64,000 nucleotides of DNA, taken from positions 186,001 through 250,000 of the forward strand of contig JASMHC010000001.1 of the NCBI GenBank assembly GCA_030750975.1. The letters are read 5' to 3'. Position numbers and translations under genes: made by a program. The notes beneath the pieces were generated by a model that had not been told where the DNA came from, searched no databases, and saw only the letters and a list, made by a program, of their open reading frames with translations. The DNA is from Paracoccaceae bacterium. GTDB lineage: Bacteria > Pseudomonadota > Alphaproteobacteria > Rhodobacterales > Rhodobacteraceae. Shown piece by piece: positions 52,655 to 62,274 of the stretch; the stretch's first letter is position 1, and each line of letters begins with the position of its first letter.

Positions 52655-52708
52655 TCTTTTTCTTTGTTCAAATACTCCGGGGGTCCCGGGGCAGGCCCCC
52701 CGGTCCCA
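52655..52708 (-). repeat. dispersed intergenic repeat, copy C
   Basis: Read on the minus strand, a GC-rich imperfect hairpin is followed by ACCCCCGGAGTATTTGAACA and AAGAAAAAGA, matching copies A (4891) and B (7230). It sits between the second permease gene and the ATPase gene and could lower expression of the ATPase. Confidence 0.6.
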
Positions 52709-52715
52709 ATCTCAA

Positions 52716-53885
52716 TCAGTCACGCAGACTTTCTTCGCGCAGACCATCCGCCAGTAGGTTCAGACCAAGCACCAGCGACAGCAGCGACAATGCCGGCGCA
52801 AGGGCAGGGTGCAGATAAACCGACAGAAGCTTGCGGCCGTCATTGATGGTCGATCCCCAATCCGGGCTTTCCGGGCTAAGGCCGAGGCCGAAGAAACCCA
52901 AGGTTCCCAAAAGGATCGTCACATAGCCGATCCGTAGGCAGAAATCGACGATCAGCGGGCCACGGGCGTTGGGCAGGATTTCCCAAAGCATGATGTACCA
53001 TGGGCCTTCTCCGCGTGTCTGCGCCGCCGCCACATAGTCGCGGGTCTTGATGTCCAGCGTCAGGCCGCGAACAATACGGAAAACCGTAGGAGAGTTCACG
53101 AAGACCACCGACACGAACACGACAAGCACGTTCGGCGGGAAAGACACGATGCCCAGCGGATCAGCGTTCCACGCAATACCGAGATACAGCCACCCCCCCA
53201 GCAGAATTGTTACCGCCAAATAGATGTTGCGCTTATTCGGCTGGGTGTAAAAACGCGAGTTGAACAGGATCACGAAAAACACGATCGGGAATATGAACAA
53301 CACACCCGCCATATAGACCGGAATCCCCGTTGCAATGATCTCGGGCGTGACCAGCAGATAGAACAGCAGGATAACAGGGAAGGCCAGGATCAGGTTCGCA
53401 AGGAAAGACAGGAACGTGTCCAGACGCCCGCCATAATATCCCGCGGGCAGGCCCAGCGTGATACCCACCATAAAGGCAAAAATCGTTGCGAAAGGTGCAA
53501 TCTTGATCACCTCCCACGACCCTTTGACCATGCGGGTATAGACATCCCGGGCAAGGTTATCGCCTCCCAGAAGATAGTATTCATAGACCCCTTCGGGGTT
53601 CCCGCGTACCGGCGTTCCGGGCACTTTGTTTTTCATGCCGGAAATCTGCCCCAGAGGATCGTGGGTTCCGATCATGTCCACGGCCGAGAATATTCCGGTG
53701 AAGACCCAGAACATGACCATCGCAAGACCGATCATGCCGATGGTGCTGTCAAACAGCTTGCCGTAAAGACCAAGCTTGCGCTTGTAAAAGAAGGACAGGG
53801 CAAACATGACAACCAGCGCAATCCAGGTCGGTGTCAGGTCTGAGAAGATGCGGGCGATAATCTCGCCCCAGCTTAGCGGTTCCAT
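52716..53885 (-). CDS. peptide ABC transporter permease (DppC type)
   Basis: A 389-residue inner-membrane permease with about six to seven helices. The N-terminal OppC-like segment precedes the BPD_transp_1 domain, whose EAA loop region reads TRDYVAAAQTRGEGPWYIMLWEILPNARGPLIVD. The helix FGLGLSPESPDWGSTINDGRK is the DppC/OppC signature. It is longer than E. coli DppC (about 300) because of an expanded N-terminal and middle part. It pairs with the DppB-type permease 12 bases upstream. Confidence 0.92.
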   Translation of the reverse strand: MEPLSWGEIIARIFSDLTPTWIALVVMFALSFFYKRKLGLYGKLFDSTIGMIGLAMVMFWVFTGIFSAVDMIGTHDPLGQISGMKNKVPGTPVRGNPEGVYEYYLLGGDNLARDVYTRMVKGSWEVIKIAPFATIFAFMVGITLGLPAGYYGGRLDTFLSFLANLILAFPVILLFYLLVTPEIIATGIPVYMAGVLFIFPIVFFVILFNSRFYTQPNKRNIYLAVTILLGGWLYLGIAWNADPLGIVSFPPNVLVVFVSVVFVNSPTVFRIVRGLTLDIKTRDYVAAAQTRGEGPWYIMLWEILPNARGPLIVDFCLRIGYVTILLGTLGFFGLGLSPESPDWGSTINDGRKLLSVYLHPALAPALSLLSLVLGLNLLADGLREESLRD

Positions 53886-53897
53886 ATCATCCCCTCC

Positions 53898-54944
53898 TTA
53901 GCTGACTTTGATCCGGGGATTCAGATAGACATAGCCGATATCGGATATCAGCTGCGTAATCAGAACCACCACGACCGAAACTACGGATACGCCCAGCAAC
54001 AACTCAACATCGTTGTTGCCGGCCGCCTGGACCAGAACCCATCCAAAGCCCTTATAGTTGAACAGTGTCTCAACGATGACAACGCCGTTCAACAGCCACG
54101 GAACCTGAAGCATGATGACTGTGAAGGGTGCAATCAATGCGTTTCTGAGGGCGTGTTTCATCACGATGTTGCGAAAGCTGACACCTTTCAGGCGGGCTGT
54201 GCGGATATACTGGGCCGTCATGACCTCGGCCATCGAAGCCCGCGTCATCCGCGCCACATACCCCATGCCGTAAAGGGCAATGGTGATAACTGGCAGGGCG
54301 AAGTTTTCGAAATTCGCGCTTTCCATCGCCGAGGTCGCAGACCCCTTGAACCACTTCAGGCCCACAGCCGAGGATGCGAACACCGCGATAAAGATAACGC
54401 CCGACACATATTCCGGCGTCGCGGTTGTGGCGATCGAGAAAGTCGATAACGAGCGGTCGAGAACCGATCCTTCACGCATACCGGCGAGGATACCGACAAT
54501 CAGCGCCGTGGGGATCATCACGATCAATACCCACAGCATCAGTTTGCCGGTCAGACCAAGGCGGGTCGCGATGATGTCAGAGGACGGTTCCTTGAAGACA
54601 GTTGAAAAGCCCCAATCGCCTTGAAGAACACCACAGAATTTCGGGGCCTCATCCGGATTGTCATTCGAATTAAAGCAACGCCCGCGGATTTCGCCGTCTG
54701 AGCCTTCAATGACATAACCCGGCGCGACGCCAAGCCATTCGCCGTACTTGATCAAGGTTGGTTCCAGATATCCCCGATTGCCAAGCCACGTTTCGACTTG
54801 CTCATCCGACATGCGGAAGTTGCCTTGTGTCTTCGCGAGTTTTTCAAGGTTGGGATAAAGGTTCGTCAGGAAGAAGACGATGAATGTCAGGCAAAGTGCC
54901 GTCAACAACATCACGCCAACCCGGCGGAGAATGAAAAGTCCCAT
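53898..54944 (-). CDS. peptide ABC transporter permease (DppB type)
   Basis: A 348-residue permease with an N-terminal helix (FILRRVGVMLLTALCLTFIVFFLTN) and a BPD_transp_1 domain with five further helices. The EAA loop is YIRTARLKGVSFRNIVMKHALRNALIAPFTV. The periplasmic insert (about 75-125) contains two cysteines in GRCFNSNDNPDEAPKFC. It forms the channel with the DppC-type permease. Confidence 0.92.
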   Translation of the reverse strand: MGLFILRRVGVMLLTALCLTFIVFFLTNLYPNLEKLAKTQGNFRMSDEQVETWLGNRGYLEPTLIKYGEWLGVAPGYVIEGSDGEIRGRCFNSNDNPDEAPKFCGVLQGDWGFSTVFKEPSSDIIATRLGLTGKLMLWVLIVMIPTALIVGILAGMREGSVLDRSLSTFSIATTATPEYVSGVIFIAVFASSAVGLKWFKGSATSAMESANFENFALPVITIALYGMGYVARMTRASMAEVMTAQYIRTARLKGVSFRNIVMKHALRNALIAPFTVIMLQVPWLLNGVVIVETLFNYKGFGWVLVQAAGNNDVELLLGVSVVSVVVVLITQLISDIGYVYLNPRIKVS

Positions 54945-55003
54945 ATCGACCCCTGTTGGTCTGATTGATTTTCCTCCGATTGGACATTCGGAGGCTTAGG
55001 TAA

Positions 55004-55031
55004 AATGGGCCGCCGACATCGGCGGCCCATT
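55004..55031 (-). promoter_or_regulatory. intercistronic hairpin after the binding-protein gene
   Basis: AATGGGCCGCCG (55004-55015) pairs perfectly with CGGCGGCCCATT (55020-55031) across a 4-base loop, followed on the minus strand by TTTTA. Located between the substrate-binding protein and the first permease, it can act as a partial terminator or message stabiliser, allowing more binding protein than permease. Confidence 0.75.
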
Positions 55032-55055
55032 CGTTTTTAATCACGGTGGGTTCGC

Positions 55056-56711
55056 TTATGCTTCCCAACCCCACTTGTAGATCTGGGGCAGATACGCGAT
55101 GTGCATATCCACGCCCACCAGACCTTCAACATGGTGACGCATGATCGAGCGGAAATAGGGCTGGATCGTCACGCCTTCGTTGATGATCAGGGCCTGACAC
55201 TGTGCCGAAACCGCGCGGCGCTCGTCGGCGTCCGCCAGCGAGTTTGCTTTGGTCAACAGGGCGTCAAATTCGGCGTTTTCCCAGCCGAATTCGTTCCAGG
55301 CTTCACCCGAACGATAAGCAAGGCCCCAAACCTGGGTTTCCAGCGGACGGTGGTTCCAGTTGGTGGACGAGTAAGGATAGTTCACCCAGTCGTTCCAGAA
55401 GGTCGAACCCGGCATGATCGTCCGCTTGACCTTGAAACCGGCATCACGCAGCTGTGCCGCAACGGCGTCGGTTGTATCTTTACGATATCCGTCGTCGATC
55501 GAGATGATTTCATGCTCGAAGTCCATTTGGCCGGCTTCTTCCATCAAAGCCGCAGCGCCCGCAGGATCGAACGGGATGCGGGTAACGGACGGATCATAGC
55601 CAGGGTGCATCGGACCTGCGTGGCAGTTGTCGGCTGGGATGCCGAGACCTGCGTAGCCAAGCTCGAGGCAGACATTGTTGTCCACGGCCATCGACAGCGC
55701 TTTGCGAACGCGAACGTCATCATACGGGGCGTGCTTCTGGTTTGGACGGATCACGATGGTCGCGCCGGACGCTACTTGCGATTTGTTCAGGCCCAGACCG
55801 TCGAGAACGTCAACAAACTCGCCCACCGATTCCCAGTTCATGTCGATTTCGCCCGCATCATATGCGGCAACCATGGCGGCCGGATCGGTGCCGTAGTCGG
55901 TGAATTCGATACGATCGACATAACCGCCTTTACCGGCGGCATATCCCCACCAGTCATGGCCTTCGTTACGCACCAGGATCGATTTCACACCAACCTCGTG
56001 GGTTTCAGGCAGCATATAGCCGGTGCCCACGGGGTTTGACAGCATCGTGTCAGCTGAATGCGAGCTGTGAACGATGGCTGCCGGATAATCGGCAAAGCCC
56101 GGAACAATCGTAATGTCCGAAGCCGGCAGGTTCAGCTGAACGGTGTGGCTGTCTACGACAACGATTGCCCCATCGCGGGCCATGTTGGTGTCCGGGTCGA
56201 TCAGCGAAGCCATACGACCGGCCATCGAGTTGCCTTCGACGTCTTTTTCACACCACATCGCAATGTTGCGGGCCACGTCCTCTGCGGTGAAATCGTCGCC
56301 GTTGTTCCACTTGACGCCTTCACGCACCTTCAATGTGTATTGGGTCGCATCTGCGTTCGCATCCCACGACGTCAGCAGCATCGGTTCAAACGAACCATCC
56401 GAGTTATATTCAACCAGATATTCCAGCCAGCCAGCGGTAACGGTCGCAATCTGGGTCCAGTCATAGGTGCGCGGATCTTTCAACGCACGAACTTCCATTT
56501 CCATACGGATCGTCCCGCCCTGTTTGGGGTGGCCTTCATCCGCAAGGGCAGGGGCCGCACCGATCAGTGCGTAAGCAGCCGGCGTTGCAACACCCAGCGC
56601 CGTTGCCCGTGACAAGAACTCGCGGCGGCTAAGCTTGCCTTCCTTGAATTCTGCCGCGTACATTTCGGCTGCCGGGTGGATCTGGCTGCCTTTCATCATA
56701 TTTTGCGTCAT
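55056..56711 (-). CDS. peptide ABC transporter substrate-binding protein, Tat-exported
   Basis: A 551-residue periplasmic binding protein of the SBP_bac_5 family for di- or oligopeptides. The signal contains the twin-arginine motif [13 protein letters not shown] and an ALA cleavage region (PALADEG), so it is exported folded. Family regions: [22 protein letters not shown], and [19 protein letters not shown]. The start at 56711 follows GGGAG. First gene of the importer operon on the minus strand. Confidence 0.92.
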   Translation of the reverse strand: MTQNMMKGSQIHPAAEMYAAEFKEGKLSRREFLSRATALGVATPAAYALIGAAPALADEGHPKQGGTIRMEMEVRALKDPRTYDWTQIATVTAGWLEYLVEYNSDGSFEPMLLTSWDANADATQYTLKVREGVKWNNGDDFTAEDVARNIAMWCEKDVEGNSMAGRMASLIDPDTNMARDGAIVVVDSHTVQLNLPASDITIVPGFADYPAAIVHSSHSADTMLSNPVGTGYMLPETHEVGVKSILVRNEGHDWWGYAAGKGGYVDRIEFTDYGTDPAAMVAAYDAGEIDMNWESVGEFVDVLDGLGLNKSQVASGATIVIRPNQKHAPYDDVRVRKALSMAVDNNVCLELGYAGLGIPADNCHAGPMHPGYDPSVTRIPFDPAGAAALMEEAGQMDFEHEIISIDDGYRKDTTDAVAAQLRDAGFKVKRTIMPGSTFWNDWVNYPYSSTNWNHRPLETQVWGLAYRSGEAWNEFGWENAEFDALLTKANSLADADERRAVSAQCQALIINEGVTIQPYFRSIMRHHVEGLVGVDMHIAYLPQIYKWGWEA

Positions 56712-57142
56712 CAATAATCTCCCTGTGACACGTTTGGGTATTTTTTGAGGATTTGGTGCGGTCCCTGCCGCCGTCAACTGATTTCGATTTTCAGCGGATA
56801 ATTCGACTTTCGGATGCACCTCCCCCTAAGTGCTGTACGGCACCAGAATTTTGCGGAGCCGTCAATTGCCGCTTTCGTCATATTGCGTTCCAAAAGCGAC
56901 ATCGACAATCAGCAAATGCGACATGCTGTTGAGATGCAAGCAAATACTGGCCAGATCATCGAAAATTGATATTTCGCTGATGCGTGGCACGGGGCAGTGA
57001 TGCCGAACACGCCCCTGTCGATCCAAATTCATATCGCTGGATCGTGCATATATTCATATTGAATTAAGTGCGGGCAGAATTCACCCCGATCACGCATCGC
57101 ATCAACCCGGCAGGCGTTAAAACAACATGCAGTCCGGTTTCC
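56712..57142 (-). promoter_or_regulatory. upstream region of the peptide transporter operon
   Basis: This 431-base stretch between the binding-protein start and the miaA stop has no convincing gene. A -35-like TTGACG occurs on the minus strand at 56860-56865, but no good -10 element is in place. The part around 57030-57070 is A/T-rich with ATTCATAT-type short inverted sequences. I could not identify an operator. Confidence 0.4.
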
Positions 57143-58024
57143 TTACAGCTGCGTTGCGTCAATAATTTCCCAGGCTTTCATTCTGGCCCGAAACCAGGTG
57201 CGTTGCCGCTTTGCGTATTGGCGCGTGGTAATCGTCGCCTTTTCGCGCGCCTCATCCAGGGTCAGATCACCGCTCAAATAAGAAATCAGCTCTGGCGCGC
57301 CGATGGCCTTTGAGGAAAGTCGGCTCGGATCCCAATTGGTCAGATTGGCCCGCGCTTCCTCAATAGCGCCTTGTGAAAGCATCGAATCAAAGCGCCGCGC
57401 AATGCGTTCGTTCAGCCACTCTTTCGGGCTGTCCAAAACAAAACGGTTGGTTTGCCCCAAGGAAAGCAAGGGTGGCGGGGTTTCATCCTGCCAGTCCGAG
57501 ATTTGACGACCGGTGGAACGCCAAACCTCCCACGCTCTTTGAACACGCATCGGATTTAGCGTATCAATTCGCCCGATTGTCTTTTCGTTAAGGTCGGTTA
57601 GAAAAACATTGAAACCATTCGTTTTTTTGATCTCTTCCGCTTCTTCCCGAATGTCTGGCGGGATGGGCGGTATTTCCGCCAAACCTTCTGTAAGGGCGGA
57701 GAAATACAACCCCGTTCCACCCACTATGATTGGTCTCATGGCCTCGCCCAATATGGGCTGAATTTCCCGCAGCCAATGACCGACGGAATAGTCAAAATGG
57801 CATGGGACATGACCGTAAAGCCGGTGCGGAACCTTGGACATTTCCTCGTCATCCGGCCGGGCAGTCAGAACTTGCCAGCACCCGTACACCTGCAATGCAT
57901 CCGCATTGATGATTTGCCCGCCGAATTCTTGGGCTATGTGTAAGGCCAAAGCTGACTTGCCACTTGCCGTCGGCCCCGCAATCAGGACCGGCCCATCGGC
58001 GATTTTCAAGCTTTTGGACGGCAT
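57143..58024 (-). CDS. miaA: tRNA dimethylallyltransferase
   Basis: A 293-residue P-loop enzyme adding a dimethylallyl group to A37 of tRNAs that read UNN codons. Motifs: GPTASGKSALAL, the substrate loop INADALQVYGCWQVLTARP (DSxQ region with A in place of S), PIIVGGTGLYFSAL and the C-terminal KRQRTWFRAR. Length is normal. It uses DMAPP, made from the product of Dxr encoded at 61 kb. Confidence 0.93.
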   Translation of the reverse strand: MPSKSLKIADGPVLIAGPTASGKSALALHIAQEFGGQIINADALQVYGCWQVLTARPDDEEMSKVPHRLYGHVPCHFDYSVGHWLREIQPILGEAMRPIIVGGTGLYFSALTEGLAEIPPIPPDIREEAEEIKKTNGFNVFLTDLNEKTIGRIDTLNPMRVQRAWEVWRSTGRQISDWQDETPPPLLSLGQTNRFVLDSPKEWLNERIARRFDSMLSQGAIEEARANLTNWDPSRLSSKAIGAPELISYLSGDLTLDEAREKATITTRQYAKRQRTWFRARMKAWEIIDATQL

Positions 58025-58181
58025 AAATCAGATGACCTTTCACGCTTTGCCAGAAAAAGCGCGGTAAAAAGATGAAGTCAACGGAATATCTGTGGAAGTC
58101 CGCATTGAATTCACGGCGTGTTTCGGACATTTTGCGCAAAGTTTTTTTATCCCGCGCCGGGATCTTACTTTGGAGTGCGCA

Positions 58182-58919
58182 ATGCCAGACGACGCCAACC
58201 CCGAGCAGCCTGCTTTCAAACGAGTTCTTCTAAAGATTTCAGGCGAAGCCCTGATGGGCGATCAGGGGTTCGGCTTGCATCCGCCAACTGTTGAGCGAAT
58301 CGCGCAAGAGGTGAAATCGGTTCACGATCTGGGCGTCGAGATCTGCATGGTTATCGGCGGCGGCAACATCTTTCGGGGGCTGCAAGGCTCGGCCCAGGGG
58401 ATGGAGCGCACGACCGCCGACTACATGGGTATGCTGGCGACGGTCATGAACGCATTGGCCATGCAATCTGCACTGGAAGGGCTGGGCGTTTACACTCGTG
58501 TCATCAGCGCCATTCCGATGGATCAGGTTTGCGAACCCTATATCCGGCGCCGTGCGGTCCGCCACCTTGAGAAAAAGCGCGTCTGTATCTTTGCCGCCGG
58601 CACCGGCAACCCGTATTTTACCACTGATACGGCCGCGACTTTGCGCGCTAATGAAATGTCCTGCGAGGCGATTTTCAAGGGCACGAAAGTTGACGGTGTT
58701 TACGACAAGGATCCTGTGAAGTTTCCCGACGCCAAGCGCTATGACAAAGTGACATATGACGAGGTGCTGGCGCAGCATCTTGGTGTTATGGATGCATCGG
58801 CGATTGCTTTGGCGCGGGATAATAACCTGCCGATCATCGTGTTCTCGCTGGATGAACCGGGCGGGTTTCGCGGCATTCTGGCGGGCGAAGGCACCTATAC
58901 AAAGGTTGCCGCGAAATAG
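58182..58919 (+). CDS. pyrH: UMP kinase
   Basis: A 245-residue amino-acid-kinase-fold enzyme phosphorylating UMP to UDP. Features: [53 protein letters not shown] and [12 protein letters not shown]. The start at 58182 follows TGGAG; the longer frame runs into the divergent promoter area. It heads pyrH-frr-uppS-cdsA-dxr-rseP. Confidence 0.95.
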   Translation: MPDDANPEQPAFKRVLLKISGEALMGDQGFGLHPPTVERIAQEVKSVHDLGVEICMVIGGGNIFRGLQGSAQGMERTTADYMGMLATVMNALAMQSALEGLGVYTRVISAIPMDQVCEPYIRRRAVRHLEKKRVCIFAAGTGNPYFTTDTAATLRANEMSCEAIFKGTKVDGVYDKDPVKFPDAKRYDKVTYDEVLAQHLGVMDASAIALARDNNLPIIVFSLDEPGGFRGILAGEGTYTKVAAK

Positions 58920-58976
58920 TAGAGTTGCTGAAATCGCCCATAACGGGCCAACAAACATAAGAAGACGAGAGCTGTT

Positions 58977-59543
58977 ATGTCCGACGAAGACTTTGAAATC
59001 GACACCGACGATCTTTCCCGCCGTATGGACGGGGCGATGACGGCTTTGCGCACTGAATTCGCCTCGTTGCGGACCGGGCGAGCTTCGGCCTCGATGCTGG
59101 AACCGGTGATGGTTGAAGCTTACGGCCAGCGAACCCCCGTTAATCAGGTCGGAACCGTGAACGTGCCTGAATCGCGCATGGTGACGATCAATGTCTGGGA
59201 CAAATCGCTTGTCGGCGCAGTTGAAAAAGCCATTCGCGAAAGCGGATTGGGCATCAACCCTCAGCTAAACGGCACGATCATCATGCTGCCGATCCCGGAA
59301 TTGAACGAAGAACGTCGCCGCGAGCTGACGCGCGTTGCGGCACAATATGCCGAAAGCGCTCGTGTGGCCGTGCGCAATGTGCGGCGTGATGGGATGGATC
59401 AGGTAAAAAAGGCGAAAGCCGCCGGAATGTCGGAAGATGATCAGAAGCTTTGGGAAGACGAAGTTCAGGAATTGACCGACAGTTTCATCAAACAGGTTGA
59501 TCAGGCGCTTGAAAACAAACAAGCCGAAATCATGCAGGTCTGA
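58977..59543 (+). CDS. frr: ribosome recycling factor
   Basis: A 188-residue factor that with EF-G splits post-termination ribosomes. The sequence shows [27 protein letters not shown]-like [15 protein letters not shown], and the long helix [26 protein letters not shown]. Length is typical. The stop is followed immediately by the uppS frame. Confidence 0.96.
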   Translation: MSDEDFEIDTDDLSRRMDGAMTALRTEFASLRTGRASASMLEPVMVEAYGQRTPVNQVGTVNVPESRMVTINVWDKSLVGAVEKAIRESGLGINPQLNGTIIMLPIPELNEERRRELTRVAAQYAESARVAVRNVRRDGMDQVKKAKAAGMSEDDQKLWEDEVQELTDSFIKQVDQALENKQAEIMQV

Positions 59544-59564
59544 TTGGCCGAGTTGGACGGTGTG

Positions 59565-60290
59565 ATGGCCAAGCCAGAGGATCAACAAATGGGACCTCGC
59601 CATGTGGCGGTCATCATGGATGGCAACGGCAGATGGGCCCAGATGCGGGGCCGTCCGCGCCTGTTCGGCCATCATGCGGGCGCTAAGCGGGTGCGCGAAA
59701 TTGTTGAATCCTGCCCTGGTTTCGGGGTCAAGTACCTGACAATATTCGCATTTTCGACGGAAAATTGGAAGCGTACCCAATCCGAAGTCGCCGGGCTGAT
59801 GAGCCTGTTCAAAAGATACATAACCGGCGAGGCCGAGGCCCTGCGCAAAAACGGCGTGCGGGTCCGGTTTATCGGTGATCGGGTCAGGCTGGACCCCAAG
59901 CTGACCCAGTTGATGGACGAGCTTGAACAGATGACCGCAGAAAATGATCTTGTTCATTTGACGGTCGCGATAAATTACGGTGGCCGGGACGAGGTTGCGC
60001 GGGCCACCAAGCGCCTTGCTCGCGACGTGGCAGCCGGAAAACTCGATCCTGAAGACATCGACGTTGAAACCCTGCCCAGATACCTTGACACGCGGGTCTT
60101 GCCGGACCCTGATCTGGTGATCAGGACCAGCGGCGAAGCGCGTGTTTCAAACTTCCTTCTGTGGCAGTCGGCCTATAGCGAATATGAATTCATCGATACA
60201 CTGTGGCCAGATTTCACACCCGAAGAATTCAGCAAGGTTCTGGCGCGATTTGGCAAGCGGGACCGTCGCTTTGGTGGTGTGAAGGCATGA
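59565..60290 (+). CDS. uppS: isoprenyl transferase (undecaprenyl diphosphate synthase)
   Basis: A 241-residue cis-prenyltransferase making the C55 lipid carrier for cell-wall synthesis. Motifs: HVAVIMDGNGRWAQMRG (catalytic Asp), FGHHAGAKRVREIV, FAFSTENWKR and DLVIRTSGEARVSNFLLWQ with YSEYEFIDTLWPDF. The start is uncertain: ATG 59565 is chosen, but a TTG at 59544 directly after the frr stop is also possible. The stop overlaps the cdsA start. Confidence 0.93.
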   Translation: MAKPEDQQMGPRHVAVIMDGNGRWAQMRGRPRLFGHHAGAKRVREIVESCPGFGVKYLTIFAFSTENWKRTQSEVAGLMSLFKRYITGEAEALRKNGVRVRFIGDRVRLDPKLTQLMDELEQMTAENDLVHLTVAINYGGRDEVARATKRLARDVAAGKLDPEDIDVETLPRYLDTRVLPDPDLVIRTSGEARVSNFLLWQSAYSEYEFIDTLWPDFTPEEFSKVLARFGKRDRRFGGVKA

Positions 60291-61081
60291 CTGAAAACCG
60301 CTGGCCGGATTTATGGCAACGTCTCTTGTCTGCGCTTGTTCTGGCGGGGCTTGGAATAACAGCCGTAATACTGGGCGGCTTGCCGTTTGCTGCATTCATC
60401 GCAGCCCTTACTGGCGTGATGGTTTGGGAACTGGCGCGAATTGCGACCGGAAATGCTGGTTACGCTTTCGGATTGGCAATTGTTTCGGGCCTGTTGCTGT
60501 TTTTTGAACCAGGCGGTTATCGGATTGCGCTGACTGTGCTGATTTTGGGAATTCCACTTATTATTTCGATGCTTGCCACCGATCATAAACTTCAGGTGGG
60601 TTTGTTCGCGGTCATGGTCGCAGCATCGGGGTTTGTCATGGAAATCCTGCGTTTTGATTTGGGGCTGGTTTGGGTTCTGTGGCTGGTGTTGGTTGTGATT
60701 GCAACAGACGTTGCCGGATATTTTGCCGGCCGAACATTTGGCGGGCCTAAGTTTTGGCCGTCTATCAGCCCCCAAAAAACCTGGTCAGGGGTGATCGCCG
60801 GTTGGATTGCCGCCGCGCTGGTCGGCGTGATCTTTGACGGGGGCAGTTTGGGTGTCTTGGCCGTTCTAAGTATGCTCGTATCATTCGCTTCGCAAATGGG
60901 CGATATCGCGGAAAGCTCGGTCAAGCGCCGGTTTGCGGTCAAGGACAGTTCTAACCTGATACCGGGGCATGGTGGATTTCTGGACAGGTTCGACGCAATG
61001 ATTGCCGCAACCTTGCTGCTTGGGGTGCTTAACCTGATATTGCCTGATGGGTTGCACTTTTTTGATATGGCGTGGCAATGA
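60287..61081 (+). CDS. cdsA: phosphatidate cytidylyltransferase
   Basis: A 264-residue integral membrane enzyme with seven to eight helices, making CDP-diacylglycerol. The signature SQMGDIAESSVKRRF with KDSSNLIPGHGGFLDRFD is complete. The ATG at 60287 overlaps the uppS stop (ATGA). Confidence 0.95.
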   Translation: MTENRWPDLWQRLLSALVLAGLGITAVILGGLPFAAFIAALTGVMVWELARIATGNAGYAFGLAIVSGLLLFFEPGGYRIALTVLILGIPLIISMLATDHKLQVGLFAVMVAASGFVMEILRFDLGLVWVLWLVLVVIATDVAGYFAGRTFGGPKFWPSISPQKTWSGVIAGWIAAALVGVIFDGGSLGVLAVLSMLVSFASQMGDIAESSVKRRFAVKDSSNLIPGHGGFLDRFDAMIAATLLLGVLNLILPDGLHFFDMAWQ

Positions 61082-62256
61082 CGCGCAGAATTTCTATCCT
61101 TGGGGCAACCGGTTCAATCGGTCAGTCAACGATTGATCTGATCCGTCGTAATCGTGACGCCTATGACGTGGTTGCGCTGACCGGCGGTCGAAATGTGCCT
61201 CAACTGGCCAAAGACGCGATCGAGCTTGGCGCTGACATCGCGGTCACGGCAGATGAAGGCAGCTTGCAGGATCTGAAAGATGCCCTTGCGGGCAGTTCGG
61301 TTCAGGCCGCCGCCGGACGGTCCGCTTTGATCGAGGCCGCGCGGCGACCCACCGATTGGACAATGTCCGCCATTGTCGGCGCCGCAGGGCTGGAACCGGG
61401 TATGGTGGCGCTTGAACAGGGTGGAACGCTTGCGCTGGCAAACAAGGAATCACTGGTAACAGCGGGGTCGCTTTTGCTTGAAACCGGCAATGCGCATGGG
61501 GCAAAGATCCTGCCGGTCGACAGCGAACATTCCGCTATTTTTCAGGCCCTTGTCGGAGAAGAGATTGACGCCGTTGAACGGGTGATCATTACCGCCTCTG
61601 GCGGGGCATTTCGTGACTGGCCGCTTGAGCAAATCGCCAAAGCAACGCCGGAACAAGCCGCGACTCACCCAAACTGGGATATGGGGCAGCGCATTACGAT
61701 TGACAGTGCGTCAATGTTTAACAAGGCCATGGAAGTTATTGAGGCAAATGAGTTTTTCAGGCTGTCACCCGATTCCATCGAAGTCTTGGTACACCCCCAG
61801 TCATTGGTCCACGCGCTGGTGGGTTTTTACGACGGCGCTTTAATGGCGCATGTCGGCCCGCCCGATATGCGCCACGCCATTGGTTACGCGCTTCATTGGC
61901 CGCGGCGAGCACCGCTTCCGGTTGAGCGGCTGGATCTGGCGAAAATCGGACAGCTGAATTTCCGCGAACCCGAGGCGGCGCGTTATCCCGCCTTGGGGCT
62001 GGCAAAAATTGTCATGAACGAAGGCGGTTTGGCAGGGGCGATATTCAACGGCGCCAAAGAGCTTGCGCTGGATGCCTTCATCGCCAGGCAAATCGGCTTT
62101 CTGGACATGGCGCGGCTGGTTGAGATGGTTCTCGACAGGCTGGTGTCACGCGAGGGCCTTAATAAGGACGTGATGAGCCTTGATACGGTCCATCATGCTG
62201 ATCAGATAGCAAGAAGAGCAGGGCAAGAGATCATTTCGCAAGGAATGCTTTCTTAA
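61078..62256 (+). CDS. dxr: 1-deoxy-D-xylulose 5-phosphate reductoisomerase
   Basis: A 392-residue NADPH enzyme of the MEP isoprenoid pathway. Motifs: ISILGATGSIGQSTIDLI, LANKESLVTAG, LPVDSEHSAIFQ (metal Asp and Glu), SGGAFRDWP and MGQRITIDSASMFNKAMEVIEA. The ATG at 61078 overlaps the cdsA stop; a GTG at 61072 is possible. Confidence 0.96.
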   Translation: MTRRISILGATGSIGQSTIDLIRRNRDAYDVVALTGGRNVPQLAKDAIELGADIAVTADEGSLQDLKDALAGSSVQAAAGRSALIEAARRPTDWTMSAIVGAAGLEPGMVALEQGGTLALANKESLVTAGSLLLETGNAHGAKILPVDSEHSAIFQALVGEEIDAVERVIITASGGAFRDWPLEQIAKATPEQAATHPNWDMGQRITIDSASMFNKAMEVIEANEFFRLSPDSIEVLVHPQSLVHALVGFYDGALMAHVGPPDMRHAIGYALHWPRRAPLPVERLDLAKIGQLNFREPEAARYPALGLAKIVMNEGGLAGAIFNGAKELALDAFIARQIGFLDMARLVEMVLDRLVSREGLNKDVMSLDTVHHADQIARRAGQEIISQGMLS

Positions 62257-62274
62257 CGAAAAGGGCTGGTAACA

